Below are positions 39,388-49,400 of a stretch of 64,000 bases of DNA, one piece after another. The translations under genes were made by a program, and so were the position numbers. Under the pieces are notes generated by a model, which saw only the letters and a program-made list of their open reading frames with translations, did not search any database and was not told the origin of the DNA. The first letter of the stretch is position 1; every line of letters begins with the position of its first letter. The stretch comes from Xenorhabdus ehlersii (GTDB taxonomy: Bacteria; Pseudomonadota; Gammaproteobacteria; Enterobacterales; Enterobacteriaceae), in assembly GCF_003610465.1 (NCBI RefSeq), contig NZ_RAQI01000001.1, forward strand, positions 310,001 through 374,000. Reading direction: 5' to 3'.

Positions 39388-39908
39388 TGAAAAAATTCTT
39401 TTCAGCCATGATATGCTGCTTATTTCTGATCGGTTGTGATAGCTCAGTTGAGGTGTTTGGCATAACTCTTGGTGGAGATTTTGATAAATTAAAAAAACGG
39501 GAGTTAGTAGAGAAAATTGATTTAATTCCATCAAAAAAACATTTCATATTAGCTGATCTAAAAAAAGTTCCAAGCCCAGAAGCCGGAGATTCTGCAAATT
39601 ATTTCGTTCAAGTTATTGATGGTAAAATAGTTAGTGTTGCAGCAACGGTGAAAGATGATTCATCATCATATTATAAGAATCTTTCCTCTTATGCGCGTAG
39701 CAAACTTGGTGAGTCAGTGGCAACAGAGAATAGTGTTACAGATAGTGACGCAGTGAAAAAAATTCCATATGGTTGTGTGAGGGAAAAATCTTGTCTAGAT
39801 ACTAAGTACAATGTGTACAGAAAAGGTAATGTTAACTCTATTATTTCAACTAGTAATGGAGAAACGAAAATCCAATTTGACACCGATGATTTGAAAAGCG
39901 CCTTGTAA
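39384..39908 (+). CDS. Prophage lipoprotein (174 aa)
   Basis: Signal peptide MKKFFSAMICCLFLIGCD with lipobox LIGC; Asp at +2 predicts retention in the inner membrane. Overlaps the first lipoprotein gene by 4 bp. The mature part has no recognised domain. A two-lipoprotein exclusion or host-modification unit is possible. Confidence 0.7.
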   Translation: MMKKFFSAMICCLFLIGCDSSVEVFGITLGGDFDKLKKRELVEKIDLIPSKKHFILADLKKVPSPEAGDSANYFVQVIDGKIVSVAATVKDDSSSYYKNLSSYARSKLGESVATENSVTDSDAVKKIPYGCVREKSCLDTKYNVYRKGNVNSIISTSNGETKIQFDTDDLKSAL

Positions 39909-39931
39909 TAAAAAATTAATTGGTGACTAAG

Positions 39932-39960
39932 ACCTCGCTTCGGCGGGGTTTTCTTTTTTT
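39932..39960 (+). terminator. Terminator after the lipoprotein pair
   Basis: ACCTCGC (39932-39938) and GCGGGGT (39943-39949) with a TTCG loop and a T-rich tail. It separates the accessory insert from the tape measure gene. Confidence 0.8.
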
Positions 39961-39973
39961 AAGGAAACTGAAA

Positions 39974-42900
39974 ATGGCTGAACATCAGGTAGGTAATATT
40001 GTTTATCAGGTTTCGATGGATGTAGCTCAACTTCTGACAGCGCAACGGCAAGTTAACGAACGACTTGAAAGGATGGAGCAAGGTTTTAACCAAACGGGAA
40101 GAGCTGCTCAAGGAGCAGAAAGAGCTTTATCCTCGGTTTCTAAAGTTGCCGTAGCTCTCACCTCAGCGTTATCAGTTCAGCAAGTAGCGGCTTATGCAGA
40201 TGCGTGGACAGTTCTGAATAATAAACTGGTTAACTCAGTTCGGACTAATGAGCAATTGGTCGATGTAACTAATAGAGTATTTCAGATTTCTCAGGATAGT
40301 CGCACTAGTTTAAACGGAACGGCAACACTTTATTCTCGACTGGAGAGAGGGACGAGAGAATACAACACATCAGCGGCGGATTTGATAAGGCTAACGGAAA
40401 TCATCAACCAAGGATTTATTGTCTCCGGTGCAACAGCAACGGAAGCTGAAAACGCAATCATCCAGTTATCACAAGGCATAGCGTCTGGCGTTCTGCGTGG
40501 AGAGGAATTTAACTCTGTGGCAGAGCAAGGCAGTCGAATAATGGTTGCTTTAGCTGACTCTCTGGGCGTTGGCATTGGTGAGCTGCGTAAGATGGCCGCA
40601 CAAGGGAAATTGACGACAGATGTGATAGTCAATGGATTACTGTCTCAAGGCAATATTATTGGCAAAGAATTTGCGAAGACCACCATGACAATGGGTCAAT
40701 CTATGCAAGTGGCGGGCAATAATCTGACCAAATTTTTTGGTGAGTCATCCACAGTAAAAGCCGGAGTTAGCGCATTTAATGATGTGATCATTACCTTGAG
40801 TGAAAATATGGATGCTGTTTCAAATGTGGTTCTGGTGGTCGCTGCTGTAATGGGTTCTCGATTCGTTGGGGCGTTGGCGCTAGCTACGAGAAAAAAATTG
40901 GAGAGCACTGCTGCATCCATTGGTGAGGCGAGAGCAACACAGGTTTCAGCTCGGAATGCATTATATGCCGCTCAAGCAGCAACAAGAAAGGCGTGGGCTG
41001 ATAAAGATGCTGCTGCCTCTGCGCTAAATCTTGCTCAGGCTGAGTATAACGTAGCAAAAGGGAGTGCTGCGGAAGCATTTGCATTGGATAATCTCAACGC
41101 TAAGAAATCAGCCGCTATAGCTACATCAGCGGTTTATGTCCAAGCCAAAAATGCAGAAACGGCAGCGACAGAACGATCAGCTGTGGCAAATAGAGCGGCT
41201 AGTATAACCTTGACAGGGTTAAAGGGCGCACTTGCTTTAATTGGTGGGCCTATGGGGGCTGCTATGTTAGCTGGTGGAGCGATATTCTATTACTACCAAC
41301 AGGCACAACAAGCAAAGCAAGCCACTATGGAGTTTGGAGAAACCTTGCCAGATGTTATTAAAAAATTAAAAGAAATGAATAACGTACAGGCAGAGGCATC
41401 TGGAGCCAAAACGATAGAGTATATAAAAAACTTAAAGGATGAAATGAATGATCTAGAGGAAGAGCTTAAGGAAGCAAATAGAGAGCAAAAGAAGTATTGG
41501 GATTTAGCTGTTCAATTTGGAGTAACCACAGATCAAAATAGTGGTTACATGGTCAATTATAATAAGAATGTCAGGAAAGCAAAAGAATTAGCGGGAGATA
41601 TCTATACCAAGAAAACAAAATTAGCTGATGCAGAAGGATTTTTGGCGCTAATATATAAGCGAGTTAATGAAACTATCGTTGAACAAATGAAAGCTGCTAA
41701 GGAAAATGCAGAGGCTCAAGATCAGGCTATAACTTCAATTGCTAGAATGACTGGCGCACAGGAGCATTTTGCTCAAATTCTAGGTATAGCGACTAATGAG
41801 TTAAAAGAGTTTAACTCCGAATATCTCAAAATAAATTGGGGTGGAGCGGAGGGAGAAAAGCTAATAAAGCAAGCTGAAAGGCGTTTAGCTTTGAGTAAAC
41901 TGGAAGGGAAAGCCAGAGCGGAACAACAAGCTGAATATGATGCTGAGGATGCAGGCACCACAGATGGAAATGCCATTAACATATTGAAAGAAACATATGC
42001 ACAGATATGGGAAAATGGAGAAGCATCAAAAAAATCCAATAAAAAATCATCAAAATCAGCTAATGAAGCCGCTGAATCTTTAAAACGTCAGCAAGAAGCC
42101 TTAGACCGACTTAATACTGGATATAAAGAGGGCAGTATTGAGATGGCGAAATATGATGCTGTTAAGGCGCTAGGTGACAAAGCCACTCCAAAGCAAATTG
42201 CCCAAGCAAAAGCAACCTCGACTAAATTATATGAAATATACCAGCGGGATAAAGATAAGAAAGACGCTCTTGAAAAAGATACTCTTGCCAAAGCTGAACA
42301 GGCGCGAAAACTAGACAGTGAACAATTAGAACGACAGCTTAAGGGAGATCTGGTAACAAAAGAGCAATATCATCAGCGTGAGTTGGAAATTGCTGCTAAA
42401 TACTCAAAAGCCATCGCAGAAATTAATGTAAACAAAGTCGTCACCCCTCAGCAAGAACTCACTGCACAGATTGACCCGATTCAGGAGCTTGCTAACCGCC
42501 ACAATAAACAGCTTGAGATGATCACTCAGTTCGAAACTGAAAAAGGCAAGTTAACTCAGCGTGGCATTGAACTGACGAATGCGGCCAATACCAAATATGA
42601 GCAAGATCGCCTGAATGCCTCGTGGGAGATATGGCGTAACCAGAACCAAGCTAATCAGTTTTTGGCTAACTCACTAGACGCATTAGGGCAACGTTCCGCT
42701 AATGCCATCACCGGGCTGTTAACCGGCACTCAAACCGCCGACGAAGCCATGCGCAATCTGGCTTTAACCATTACCAATGAGGCGGTTTCCGCACTGGTTC
42801 AGATGGGGATGCAGCAAATCAAGAATATGATGATGGGGGTAGCCGCTAACAAAGTTGCGGCTGCATCGTCTGTTGCTACGGGTGCGACGATTACTACGGC

Positions 42901-43330
42901 AATGGCTCCAGCGGCTGCGGCGCAAAGTGTCGCCACAATGGGGACAGCCGCGACTGTCGGTATGGCAGCCATGACAGCCGCAGTACCAGCCATGATTGCC
43001 TTACTGGGGGCGCGTAAAAATGGTGGGCCAGTCAGTCCGAACGGTGCTTACCGTATTGGTGAAAATAACAAGCCGGAGATATTCAAGGCCAATAACGGTC
43101 ATCAATACATGATACCGGGTGACAGGGGTCAGGTGATTAGTAATAGGGATATGGGGAAAGGGGGTAAGACGGTCATTCTCCAACAAACAAACCAGATTAC
43201 AATCAGTACACAAGGTGGCGTTACTGAGCAGGATGCGAGAATGCTTTCAAATATCATTGATGCTAAAATGAACGAGTTTGTCGTAAACCAAATGAGAGAC
43301 AATGGTCTTTTTGAGAAAGTCGGATATTAA
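39974..43330 (+). CDS. Tail tape measure protein
   Basis: 1118 residues from ATG 39974 with AAGGAAA upstream. N-terminal tape-measure domain (GNIVYQVSMDVAQLLTAQRQ, then NRVFQISQDSRTSLNGTATL and LRGEEFNSVAEQGSRIMVAL), hydrophobic segments (LIGGPMGAAMLAGGAIFYYY), long coiled coil, and a C-terminal lambda-H-like part. It sets tail length and is threaded into the host at injection. Length predicts a tail somewhat longer than lambda's. Confidence 0.93.
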   Translation: MAEHQVGNIVYQVSMDVAQLLTAQRQVNERLERMEQGFNQTGRAAQGAERALSSVSKVAVALTSALSVQQVAAYADAWTVLNNKLVNSVRTNEQLVDVTNRVFQISQDSRTSLNGTATLYSRLERGTREYNTSAADLIRLTEIINQGFIVSGATATEAENAIIQLSQGIASGVLRGEEFNSVAEQGSRIMVALADSLGVGIGELRKMAAQGKLTTDVIVNGLLSQGNIIGKEFAKTTMTMGQSMQVAGNNLTKFFGESSTVKAGVSAFNDVIITLSENMDAVSNVVLVVAAVMGSRFVGALALATRKKLESTAASIGEARATQVSARNALYAAQAATRKAWADKDAAASALNLAQAEYNVAKGSAAEAFALDNLNAKKSAAIATSAVYVQAKNAETAATERSAVANRAASITLTGLKGALALIGGPMGAAMLAGGAIFYYYQQAQQAKQATMEFGETLPDVIKKLKEMNNVQAEASGAKTIEYIKNLKDEMNDLEEELKEANREQKKYWDLAVQFGVTTDQNSGYMVNYNKNVRKAKELAGDIYTKKTKLADAEGFLALIYKRVNETIVEQMKAAKENAEAQDQAITSIARMTGAQEHFAQILGIATNELKEFNSEYLKINWGGAEGEKLIKQAERRLALSKLEGKARAEQQAEYDAEDAGTTDGNAINILKETYAQIWENGEASKKSNKKSSKSANEAAESLKRQQEALDRLNTGYKEGSIEMAKYDAVKALGDKATPKQIAQAKATSTKLYEIYQRDKDKKDALEKDTLAKAEQARKLDSEQLERQLKGDLVTKEQYHQRELEIAAKYSKAIAEINVNKVVTPQQELTAQIDPIQELANRHNKQLEMITQFETEKGKLTQRGIELTNAANTKYEQDRLNASWEIWRNQNQANQFLANSLDALGQRSANAITGLLTGTQTADEAMRNLALTITNEAVSALVQMGMQQIKNMMMGVAANKVAAASSVATGATITTAMAPAAAAQSVATMGTAATVGMAAMTAAVPAMIALLGARKNGGPVSPNGAYRIGENNKPEIFKANNGHQYMIPGDRGQVISNRDMGKGGKTVILQQTNQITISTQGGVTEQDARMLSNIIDAKMNEFVVNQMRDNGLFEKVGY

Positions 43331-43412
43331 GGGCTGTAAATAAAATCAGTAGCACGTTCCCAATAATTGATGCTTAAATTGTGTAATAAAACTTCTGTTA
43401 TTGGAGTGGGTG

Positions 43413-43775
43413 ATGGATACTGAACTGGAGAGAGTCGAAAGTAATGAGAAGAAACTTTGGGAGAAATTTAAATCAGTTACCCCTTTAAATTTTTCTTTAT
43501 TTCTGAAAGATAAAGGAATTGTCACAGCTTCATGCCTAATGTGTGGTAATACGGATATTAGATTTCCCTCAATGGCTGATGCCCCCAAAGAAGAATTCTT
43601 TCTTATTCCGATAGAGGTCAATGAGTTAGTTTCTAAAAGCAAATATTATATAGCTAATTATGAATACAGGGGCATTTGCCCAGATTGTGGCTACGAGATA
43701 TATTTTAATGCTTATCCTGTTATTAATTGGATAGAAAATAGTGATAAACAGGGTAGGGAAGATAAAAATGGCTGA
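43413..43775 (+). CDS. Hypothetical zinc-ribbon protein in the tail operon (120 aa)
   Basis: Start at ATG 43413 after GGAGTGG. Has SCLMCGNTDIRF and GICPDCGYEIYF, two CxxC pairs that probably share one metal. Not a known tail component; its low GC suggests an accessory insertion. Confidence 0.55.
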   Translation: MDTELERVESNEKKLWEKFKSVTPLNFSLFLKDKGIVTASCLMCGNTDIRFPSMADAPKEEFFLIPIEVNELVSKSKYYIANYEYRGICPDCGYEIYFNAYPVINWIENSDKQGREDKNG

Positions 43776-44130
43776 ACGTTCAGAAAATGTGATTCCCATA
43801 CGTAAAGAGGATTCCTTGCCAAGAATAGAAACAGGTGATCACACTGGTGGAAATGGCGGAGGTGGAGATATGGAAGCAAGAGTAGCAAAACTTGAATCAG
43901 ACATTGCACATATCAAAACCACCATGAATGATATGAAGTCTGATCTAAAAACCGTTACAGGTGATGTCAGTGCCATGAAAACTAAGATCGCCGTAATAGA
44001 ATCTAATTATGCCACTAAAGCAGATGTCACAAGTTCTGCTAACAAAATAATTTTTTGGGTTGCTGGAGCCGTTATCTTTTCTCAGCTACTACCCGCAATA
44101 CCCAAAATAATTGATGCATTTATAAAATAA
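43768..44130 (+). CDS. Coiled-coil protein with a C-terminal membrane anchor (120 aa)
   Basis: Start at ATG 43768, overlapping the gene before by 8 bp. Gly-rich N-terminus, coiled coil (MEARVAKLESDIAHIKTTMN onward) and a C-terminal transmembrane helix (IIFWVAGAVIFSQLLPAI). Similar proteins occur widely in phage tail or lysis regions; function not established. Confidence 0.6.
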   Translation: MAERSENVIPIRKEDSLPRIETGDHTGGNGGGGDMEARVAKLESDIAHIKTTMNDMKSDLKTVTGDVSAMKTKIAVIESNYATKADVTSSANKIIFWVAGAVIFSQLLPAIPKIIDAFIK

Positions 44131-44150
44131 CCCTCTTCGGAGGGTTTTTT
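44131..44150 (+). terminator. Terminator before tail gene M
   Basis: CCCTC-TTCG-GAGGG followed by T6, right after the anchored coiled-coil gene. Confidence 0.85.
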
Positions 44151-44162
44151 ATTGGGTGAAAT

Positions 44163-44498
44163 ATGACAAGACCAGAATTTAAATGGCGGCCTCAGGATAA
44201 CCATGAGGTGACTCATGAGCCGCGAGTAAAGGTTATCAAGTTTGGTGACGGTTATGAGCAACGTATCAAAGACGGCATCAATAACCAGTTAAAACGCTAC
44301 CAGCTCAGCTTTGTCGGGAGCGTAGAAACCGGACGTGCTATTGATGAGTTTCTACGAGCGCGAGGGGCAGTGGAGTCATTCACATGGCGAACCAGTGATG
44401 ATAACCAATTGCGCACTTTTGTGTGTCGATCTTGGACGGTCAACCGCCATCGGATGCGTTGGTCTATTAGCTGCGTCTTTGAGGAGGTAGTGGCATGA
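44163..44498 (+). CDS. M: Minor tail protein M
   Basis: 111 residues; FKWRPQDNHEVTHEPRVKVI, KFGDGYEQRIKDGINNQL, AVESFTWRTSDDN are characteristic of lambda gpM-family tail tip proteins. First of the M-L-K-I-J block, overlapping L by 4 bp. Confidence 0.9.
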   Translation: MTRPEFKWRPQDNHEVTHEPRVKVIKFGDGYEQRIKDGINNQLKRYQLSFVGSVETGRAIDEFLRARGAVESFTWRTSDDNQLRTFVCRSWTVNRHRMRWSISCVFEEVVA

Positions 44499-45199
44499 GA
44501 GACATCCCAAAAGAAATGCGGATTGAGGTCACTGAGCTTAGCCAGAACGCCATTCTCAATCTGTATGAAATCGATTTAACGGCCTTTGGTGGTGATATAT
44601 ACCGTTTTCATGACGGTATGAACGGAAAGTTACAGCCGGTTATCTGGCAGGGGGTGCGCTATGAGCCTTATCCGGTTGAGGTGACAGGGTTTGAGATGAG
44701 CGGGAAAGGACCAAGTTCCAGACCGAAAATGGTCTTTGCCAACATTGACGGATTCCTTACGGCAATAAATCAGGATTTCAATGATGCCTTGGGCGCAGTT
44801 GTAACGCGTCATCAAGTGCCTGAGATTTATCTGGATGCAGTGAATTTTCCGAACGGTAACCCACAGTCTGATCCAACACGAGAAGCGGTGAGTAAGTACC
44901 TGATAGAACAAAAACAAGATTCCAATGCTGATTTCGTGACGTATGTGCTGGCCTTACCCAGTGAAACCGACGGAGCGCTTATTCCGGCGCGGGTGATTCA
45001 GGCGGATATCTGTTGCTGGCAGTACCGTTCTGCCGATTGTGGTTATGATGGCCCACCGGTCGCCGATGAAAAAGACCAGCCAACCCCCCATCCACAGAAA
45101 GATAGGTGCTCAAAGAAATACAGTGGCTGTCTTAAGCGTTTTCCCCGTCCTTTGTCCATGCCCTTTGGCGGCTTTTTAGGTGCTAACAGGTTAGGTTAA
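44495..45199 (+). CDS. L: Minor tail protein L
   Basis: 234 residues of the lambda gpL family; ISQ..-type tail hub fold with the C-terminal cysteine cluster CCWQYRSADCGYDG and CSKKYSGCLKRF, which in lambda-like L proteins holds an iron-sulfur cluster. Between M and K. Confidence 0.9.
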   Translation: MRDIPKEMRIEVTELSQNAILNLYEIDLTAFGGDIYRFHDGMNGKLQPVIWQGVRYEPYPVEVTGFEMSGKGPSSRPKMVFANIDGFLTAINQDFNDALGAVVTRHQVPEIYLDAVNFPNGNPQSDPTREAVSKYLIEQKQDSNADFVTYVLALPSETDGALIPARVIQADICCWQYRSADCGYDGPPVADEKDQPTPHPQKDRCSKKYSGCLKRFPRPLSMPFGGFLGANRLG

Positions 45200-45201
45200 T
45201 C

Positions 45202-45915
45202 ATGATTGAACAAGACATTATCGCCCACGCGAAAGCGGAAGGGGTGAGGGAAGCGTGCGGCCTGATTTCTGATGGACGCTATTTCCCGTGCCGCAATATT
45301 TCACCCGATCCTGAGCGCTACTTCGAAATTAATCCGGATGACTGGATAACCGCAGAGTGCTTTGCAGACATTGAAGCCATTGTTCACAGTCATCCAAATG
45401 GAAAACCTCGACTGAGTACGGGAGACAGAGAACAGCAAATTAAAACAGGTCTGCCGTGGTGGTTAGTCTGCGGTGATCGGGTGCATAAATTCCGCCCCGT
45501 CCCACGGTTATTGGGTCGAGAGTTTATACATGGCACGCAGGATTGCTATTCCCTCATCCGGGATGCTTATCATCTTGCAGGTATCGAATTAATAGATGCC
45601 GAGCGTGAGGATGAGTGGTGGAACAAAGGGCAAAACCTGTATCTTGATCACAGTCTCAGTCAGGGGTTTGAACAGGTTGATGATATTCAGCCCGGCGACA
45701 TCATTCTTATTTGTCTGGGGAGTCAAACGCCCTGCCACGGGGCTATCTATATCGGTCATCAGCAAATCCTACACCATCGACCAGACCGTATTAGCAAACG
45801 CGATATTTATGACGGTTTTTGGCTCAGATATACACATTCAATATGGAGGCATAAACAATGGTCAAATTACAGCTGGGAGGCCATCTTAGAAGATTTGGTC
45901 GTCGCTACGAGTTAG
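45202..45915 (+). CDS. K: Tail tip protein K (JAB/MPN plus NlpC/P60)
   Basis: 237 residues with two domains. N-terminal JAB/MPN metalloprotease-like part has H62-S-H64 and S72/D75 (AIVHSHPNGKPRLSTGD). C-terminal NlpC/P60 peptidase part has the catalytic C115 (TQDCYSLIRDAY) and H179 (PCHGAIYIG). Thought to process tail components or peptidoglycan in tail assembly. Overlaps I by 58 bp. Confidence 0.92.
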   Translation: MIEQDIIAHAKAEGVREACGLISDGRYFPCRNISPDPERYFEINPDDWITAECFADIEAIVHSHPNGKPRLSTGDREQQIKTGLPWWLVCGDRVHKFRPVPRLLGREFIHGTQDCYSLIRDAYHLAGIELIDAEREDEWWNKGQNLYLDHSLSQGFEQVDDIQPGDIILICLGSQTPCHGAIYIGHQQILHHRPDRISKRDIYDGFWLRYTHSIWRHKQWSNYSWEAILEDLVVATS

Positions 45916-46442
45916 AGGTTCGTGATGCAGCGGAGGCCGTCAGATGCTTATGCTACCAGTTGAAAGGCTTCCAGAAAGCGCTTTCTGATGGCCTGATCCG
46001 TGTTCGCATTGCTGGACGCGATATGACAGAAAATAGCATTCCCGTTGGTATGAACCATCCGCTGAATGATGGTGATACCGTTACTATTGTTCCGGTTGTT
46101 GGTGGCGCTGGTGGTAATGGGGTCGGCATGGCTATTTTGGGCGTTGTGGCTGTTGCGGCGGCATTCTATACGGGGGGGGCATCCATTGCGGCATGGGCGG
46201 GTACATCTGGCGCAGTGGCAACCGGCTTAGCGGTTGCAGGTGTTGCCCTAATCAGTGCTGGACTGGCATCAATGCTAACCAAAATGCCTCAACCCCCTGA
46301 AATGGGTTCAAGCAAATCGGATGGCAACCAGTATTTCAATTCATTAGAGAATCGTATCGGTCAGGGCTATCCGGTTCCCATTGCATACGGTGAGTTGGTG
46401 GTGGGGTCGAACGTGATTTCTCAAGGCTTGGAGACAGAATAA
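45858..46442 (+). CDS. I: Tail assembly protein I
   Basis: 194 residues; ubiquitin-like N-terminal part (VKLQLGGHLRRFGRRYELEV, VRCLCYQLKGFQKALSDG) followed by a Gly/Ala-rich hydrophobic region and TKMPQPPEMGSSKSDGNQYF, as in lambda gpI. Ends one base into the J start. Confidence 0.9.
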   Translation: MVKLQLGGHLRRFGRRYELEVRDAAEAVRCLCYQLKGFQKALSDGLIRVRIAGRDMTENSIPVGMNHPLNDGDTVTIVPVVGGAGGNGVGMAILGVVAVAAAFYTGGASIAAWAGTSGAVATGLAVAGVALISAGLASMLTKMPQPPEMGSSKSDGNQYFNSLENRIGQGYPVPIAYGELVVGSNVISQGLETE

Positions 46443-49400
46443 TGGGAAAAGGTGGAGGCGGTGGCAGTACACCGAAACTGCTTGATGATAACCTGAAAAA
46501 TAAGCAGTTTCTGAACATTGTTGATTTGATTAGTGAAGGACAAATTGAAGGGCCGGTCGGCGGCCTGCATGGGTTCAGAATTAATGAAACTCCTGTTGTT
46601 GACAAGAGCGGCAATCCCAGCATCCACGGAGTCACTGTCCAGTGGCGGGCAGGGACGCAATCTCAGGAGCCGTTAAGCGATTATCCGTTTGTCGAAAGTG
46701 AAATTCCGGTCAGTGTCGAAGTGAAGAAAGACACGCCTATTTTGAGGTCAGTATCAAATCGGGATGTAGACAGGGTCAGGTTTACGGTGGGGGTGAGCCA
46801 GCTCGTTAAGACTGATGACAAGGGCAATCAGGAAAACAGTTCTGTGCAACTGTCTATCGATGTGAATGATGGCTCTGGCTGGTATAACGCCAAGTTTGTG
46901 CATATCGGCCCAGCGAAAATCAGCGGGCAATATCTGGAATCCCATACCATTGATGCCCCCAAGAAAAAACCGTTCCAGATTAGGGTGTCCCGCTTAACGG
47001 AGGACAGCAAAAGCGACCAGCTTCGCAATGGCACGGTCTGGGCCAGTTATACCGAAATCACTGATACCCTGATGAGTTATCCCAACAGTGCAGTGGCGGG
47101 GATGCGAATTGATCGCTCACTATTTGCCGATACTCCCAAGCGCACTTATCACATTAAGGGCATGATTGTTCAGGTGCCCGATAATTACGACCCAGAAACC
47201 CGTGAATATAAGGGGGTATGGACAGGGCGCTTTAAGCCAGCGTACACCAATAATCCTGCGTGGATATTCTACGATTTGGTGACCAACACCCGCTATGGCA
47301 TCGGGCGGCTAATGGGGTCATTTGGTTGTGACAAATTCGCCCTGTATGCCATCGCGCAATATTGCGACCAGTTTGTGCCGGATGGATTTGGCGGGACTGA
47401 ACCCCGCTTTACCTGTAATGCCTACATCGCAACACAACGTAAAGCACGGGATGTACTGGATGATTTAGCTTCCGTCTTTCGTGGTATGCAGGTCTGGAAC
47501 GGACTGCAACTGACCTGTTTTCAGGACAGGCCCACAGATCCGGTCTGGGCATTCACCAATGCTAACGTGGTTGAGGGTAAATTTAACTACAGTGCGGCGG
47601 CAAAGAAAGCCCGGCATACAGTTATCGAAGTCACGTGGACTAATCCAGATAACGGCTGGAAGAATGAGCGGGAAATCATTCAAGATGATGAACTGGTCGC
47701 GCGTTTTGGTATTAACGTCAAAAAGATTGTCGCATTCGGCTGTACCAGTCGCGGGCAAGCGCATCGTGTCGGCAAATGGATAATTGAAACTGAGAAACTC
47801 GAAACGGATTCCGTGACGTTCAGTACAGGTAAAGAGGGGATTAACTGCATACCCGGTGACATCGTTGAAATTGCCGATAACACTTTCGCCGCCGCCCGAA
47901 TCGGCGGACGTGTGCTTTCTTTCTCCGGTAAGGCGGTGCGTCTTGATGCACCCGCAGAATTTGTACAGGGTGAGTCCGGTTATTTCTCTTACATGGGAAC
48001 CGAAGGGAAGTTTGTTCGGGTTGATATCGAATCGGTCAGTGGTGATGTTGTTACCCTGAAAGATGTGCCTGTTGGCTTGCGACAATGGGGCATTTTTTCC
48101 ATTTCCAAAAAATCACTGGTCACTCGATTGTTCAGAGTGATGAGTATTGCCGAAGACAATAAGACGGGAAATTACAATTTTACCTGCATTCAGCATGAAC
48201 CACAGAAAGAAGCGATTGTTGATAATGGCGTTGATTTTCAGGGTACGCCCGCCACACAAAACGTGATCCGCATTCCCAATATTGAACGCCTGAGCATGGC
48301 TTACATTCAGGATAGCACTCAGGTGCAGGCTCGCGCGATGTGGGCGACCACGACGATAAACCGCAACATCACGTTTGATGTGTCGGTATATCGTGATAAT
48401 AAGGTGGTATCACGCGGAAGCACAAAGGAGTTGGAATACTATTTTAATGGTCTGGATGCGGGCATTTACATGGTCGGGGTTCGTGCCCGTGACGACAGCG
48501 GCATGTTGGGGGAGGAATCCAAAGTTCAGATGATCATTGGCGCACCGGCAGCCCCTTCGGTCATCAATATTGAACCCGGCTTTTTTGAGCTGAAAGCCAT
48601 CCCGCATATCAGTGCCCCCAAAACGCTGGATACCCAGTTTGAATTCTGGTTTTCAGAGAGGCAGATCCGTAATATCAACGAGATTGAAACCAAAGCGGAT
48701 TTTCTGGGGGTAGCGAAGTTCTGGACAAAAGGGCAACTCAAAGCCGGAACCTCTTACTGGTTCTACGTTCGCAGCGTGAATGAGTTCGGTAAGTCGCATT
48801 TTGTCGAAGCACAAGGCAAGCCCGATGATAGAGCCAAAGAGATATTAGACATTACCGATAAGCAGTTTCTGTCCTCTGAAAGTGGGAAACGTCTGGCAGA
48901 AGACATCAGACACAATGCAGACAAGGTTGGGGAGATAGAGAAGGTCACACAGGCGCTGGGTGATAAGACGATTGAACTGGAATCCACCACTCACCAACTG
49001 AGCAACAAAACGGTCAATCTTGAGGATCAGCTGGTTTATGTCGCTGAGGGGACGTTAGAAAATACCCACTTCACCACAGAGGTCAGTCAAAGGGTCACAG
49101 AGGAGTCCGCTGATCGCAAAGCTGAAATTTATCGACTTGAACAGGTTCAGGCTAACGACAGAGAAGCTCACACCAAATTCCAGGAGCAAATCAGTGCTGA
49201 GGTTGCGGAGAATACCGCAGCGGCGCTGGCGGTTAAAGAAGCACAAGCGACACAAGAAGCGGCTTTCTCTCAGGAACTGAATCAGGTTAAGGCTTCTCTT
49301 AAGGAGACTGAGGAAGGGGTACAGGACGTTGCAGGGCGTGTCACTCATCATTCGGCGGCGATAGCTAATCTCTCTGAGGCGCAGGCGAAATTCGAGCAGA

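Noticed and set aside
47465..48085. 206-codon minus-strand frame inside gene J
   Set aside because: Lies entirely opposite a well-conserved J coding region, with no promoter or ribosome-binding site; a shadow of codon bias.
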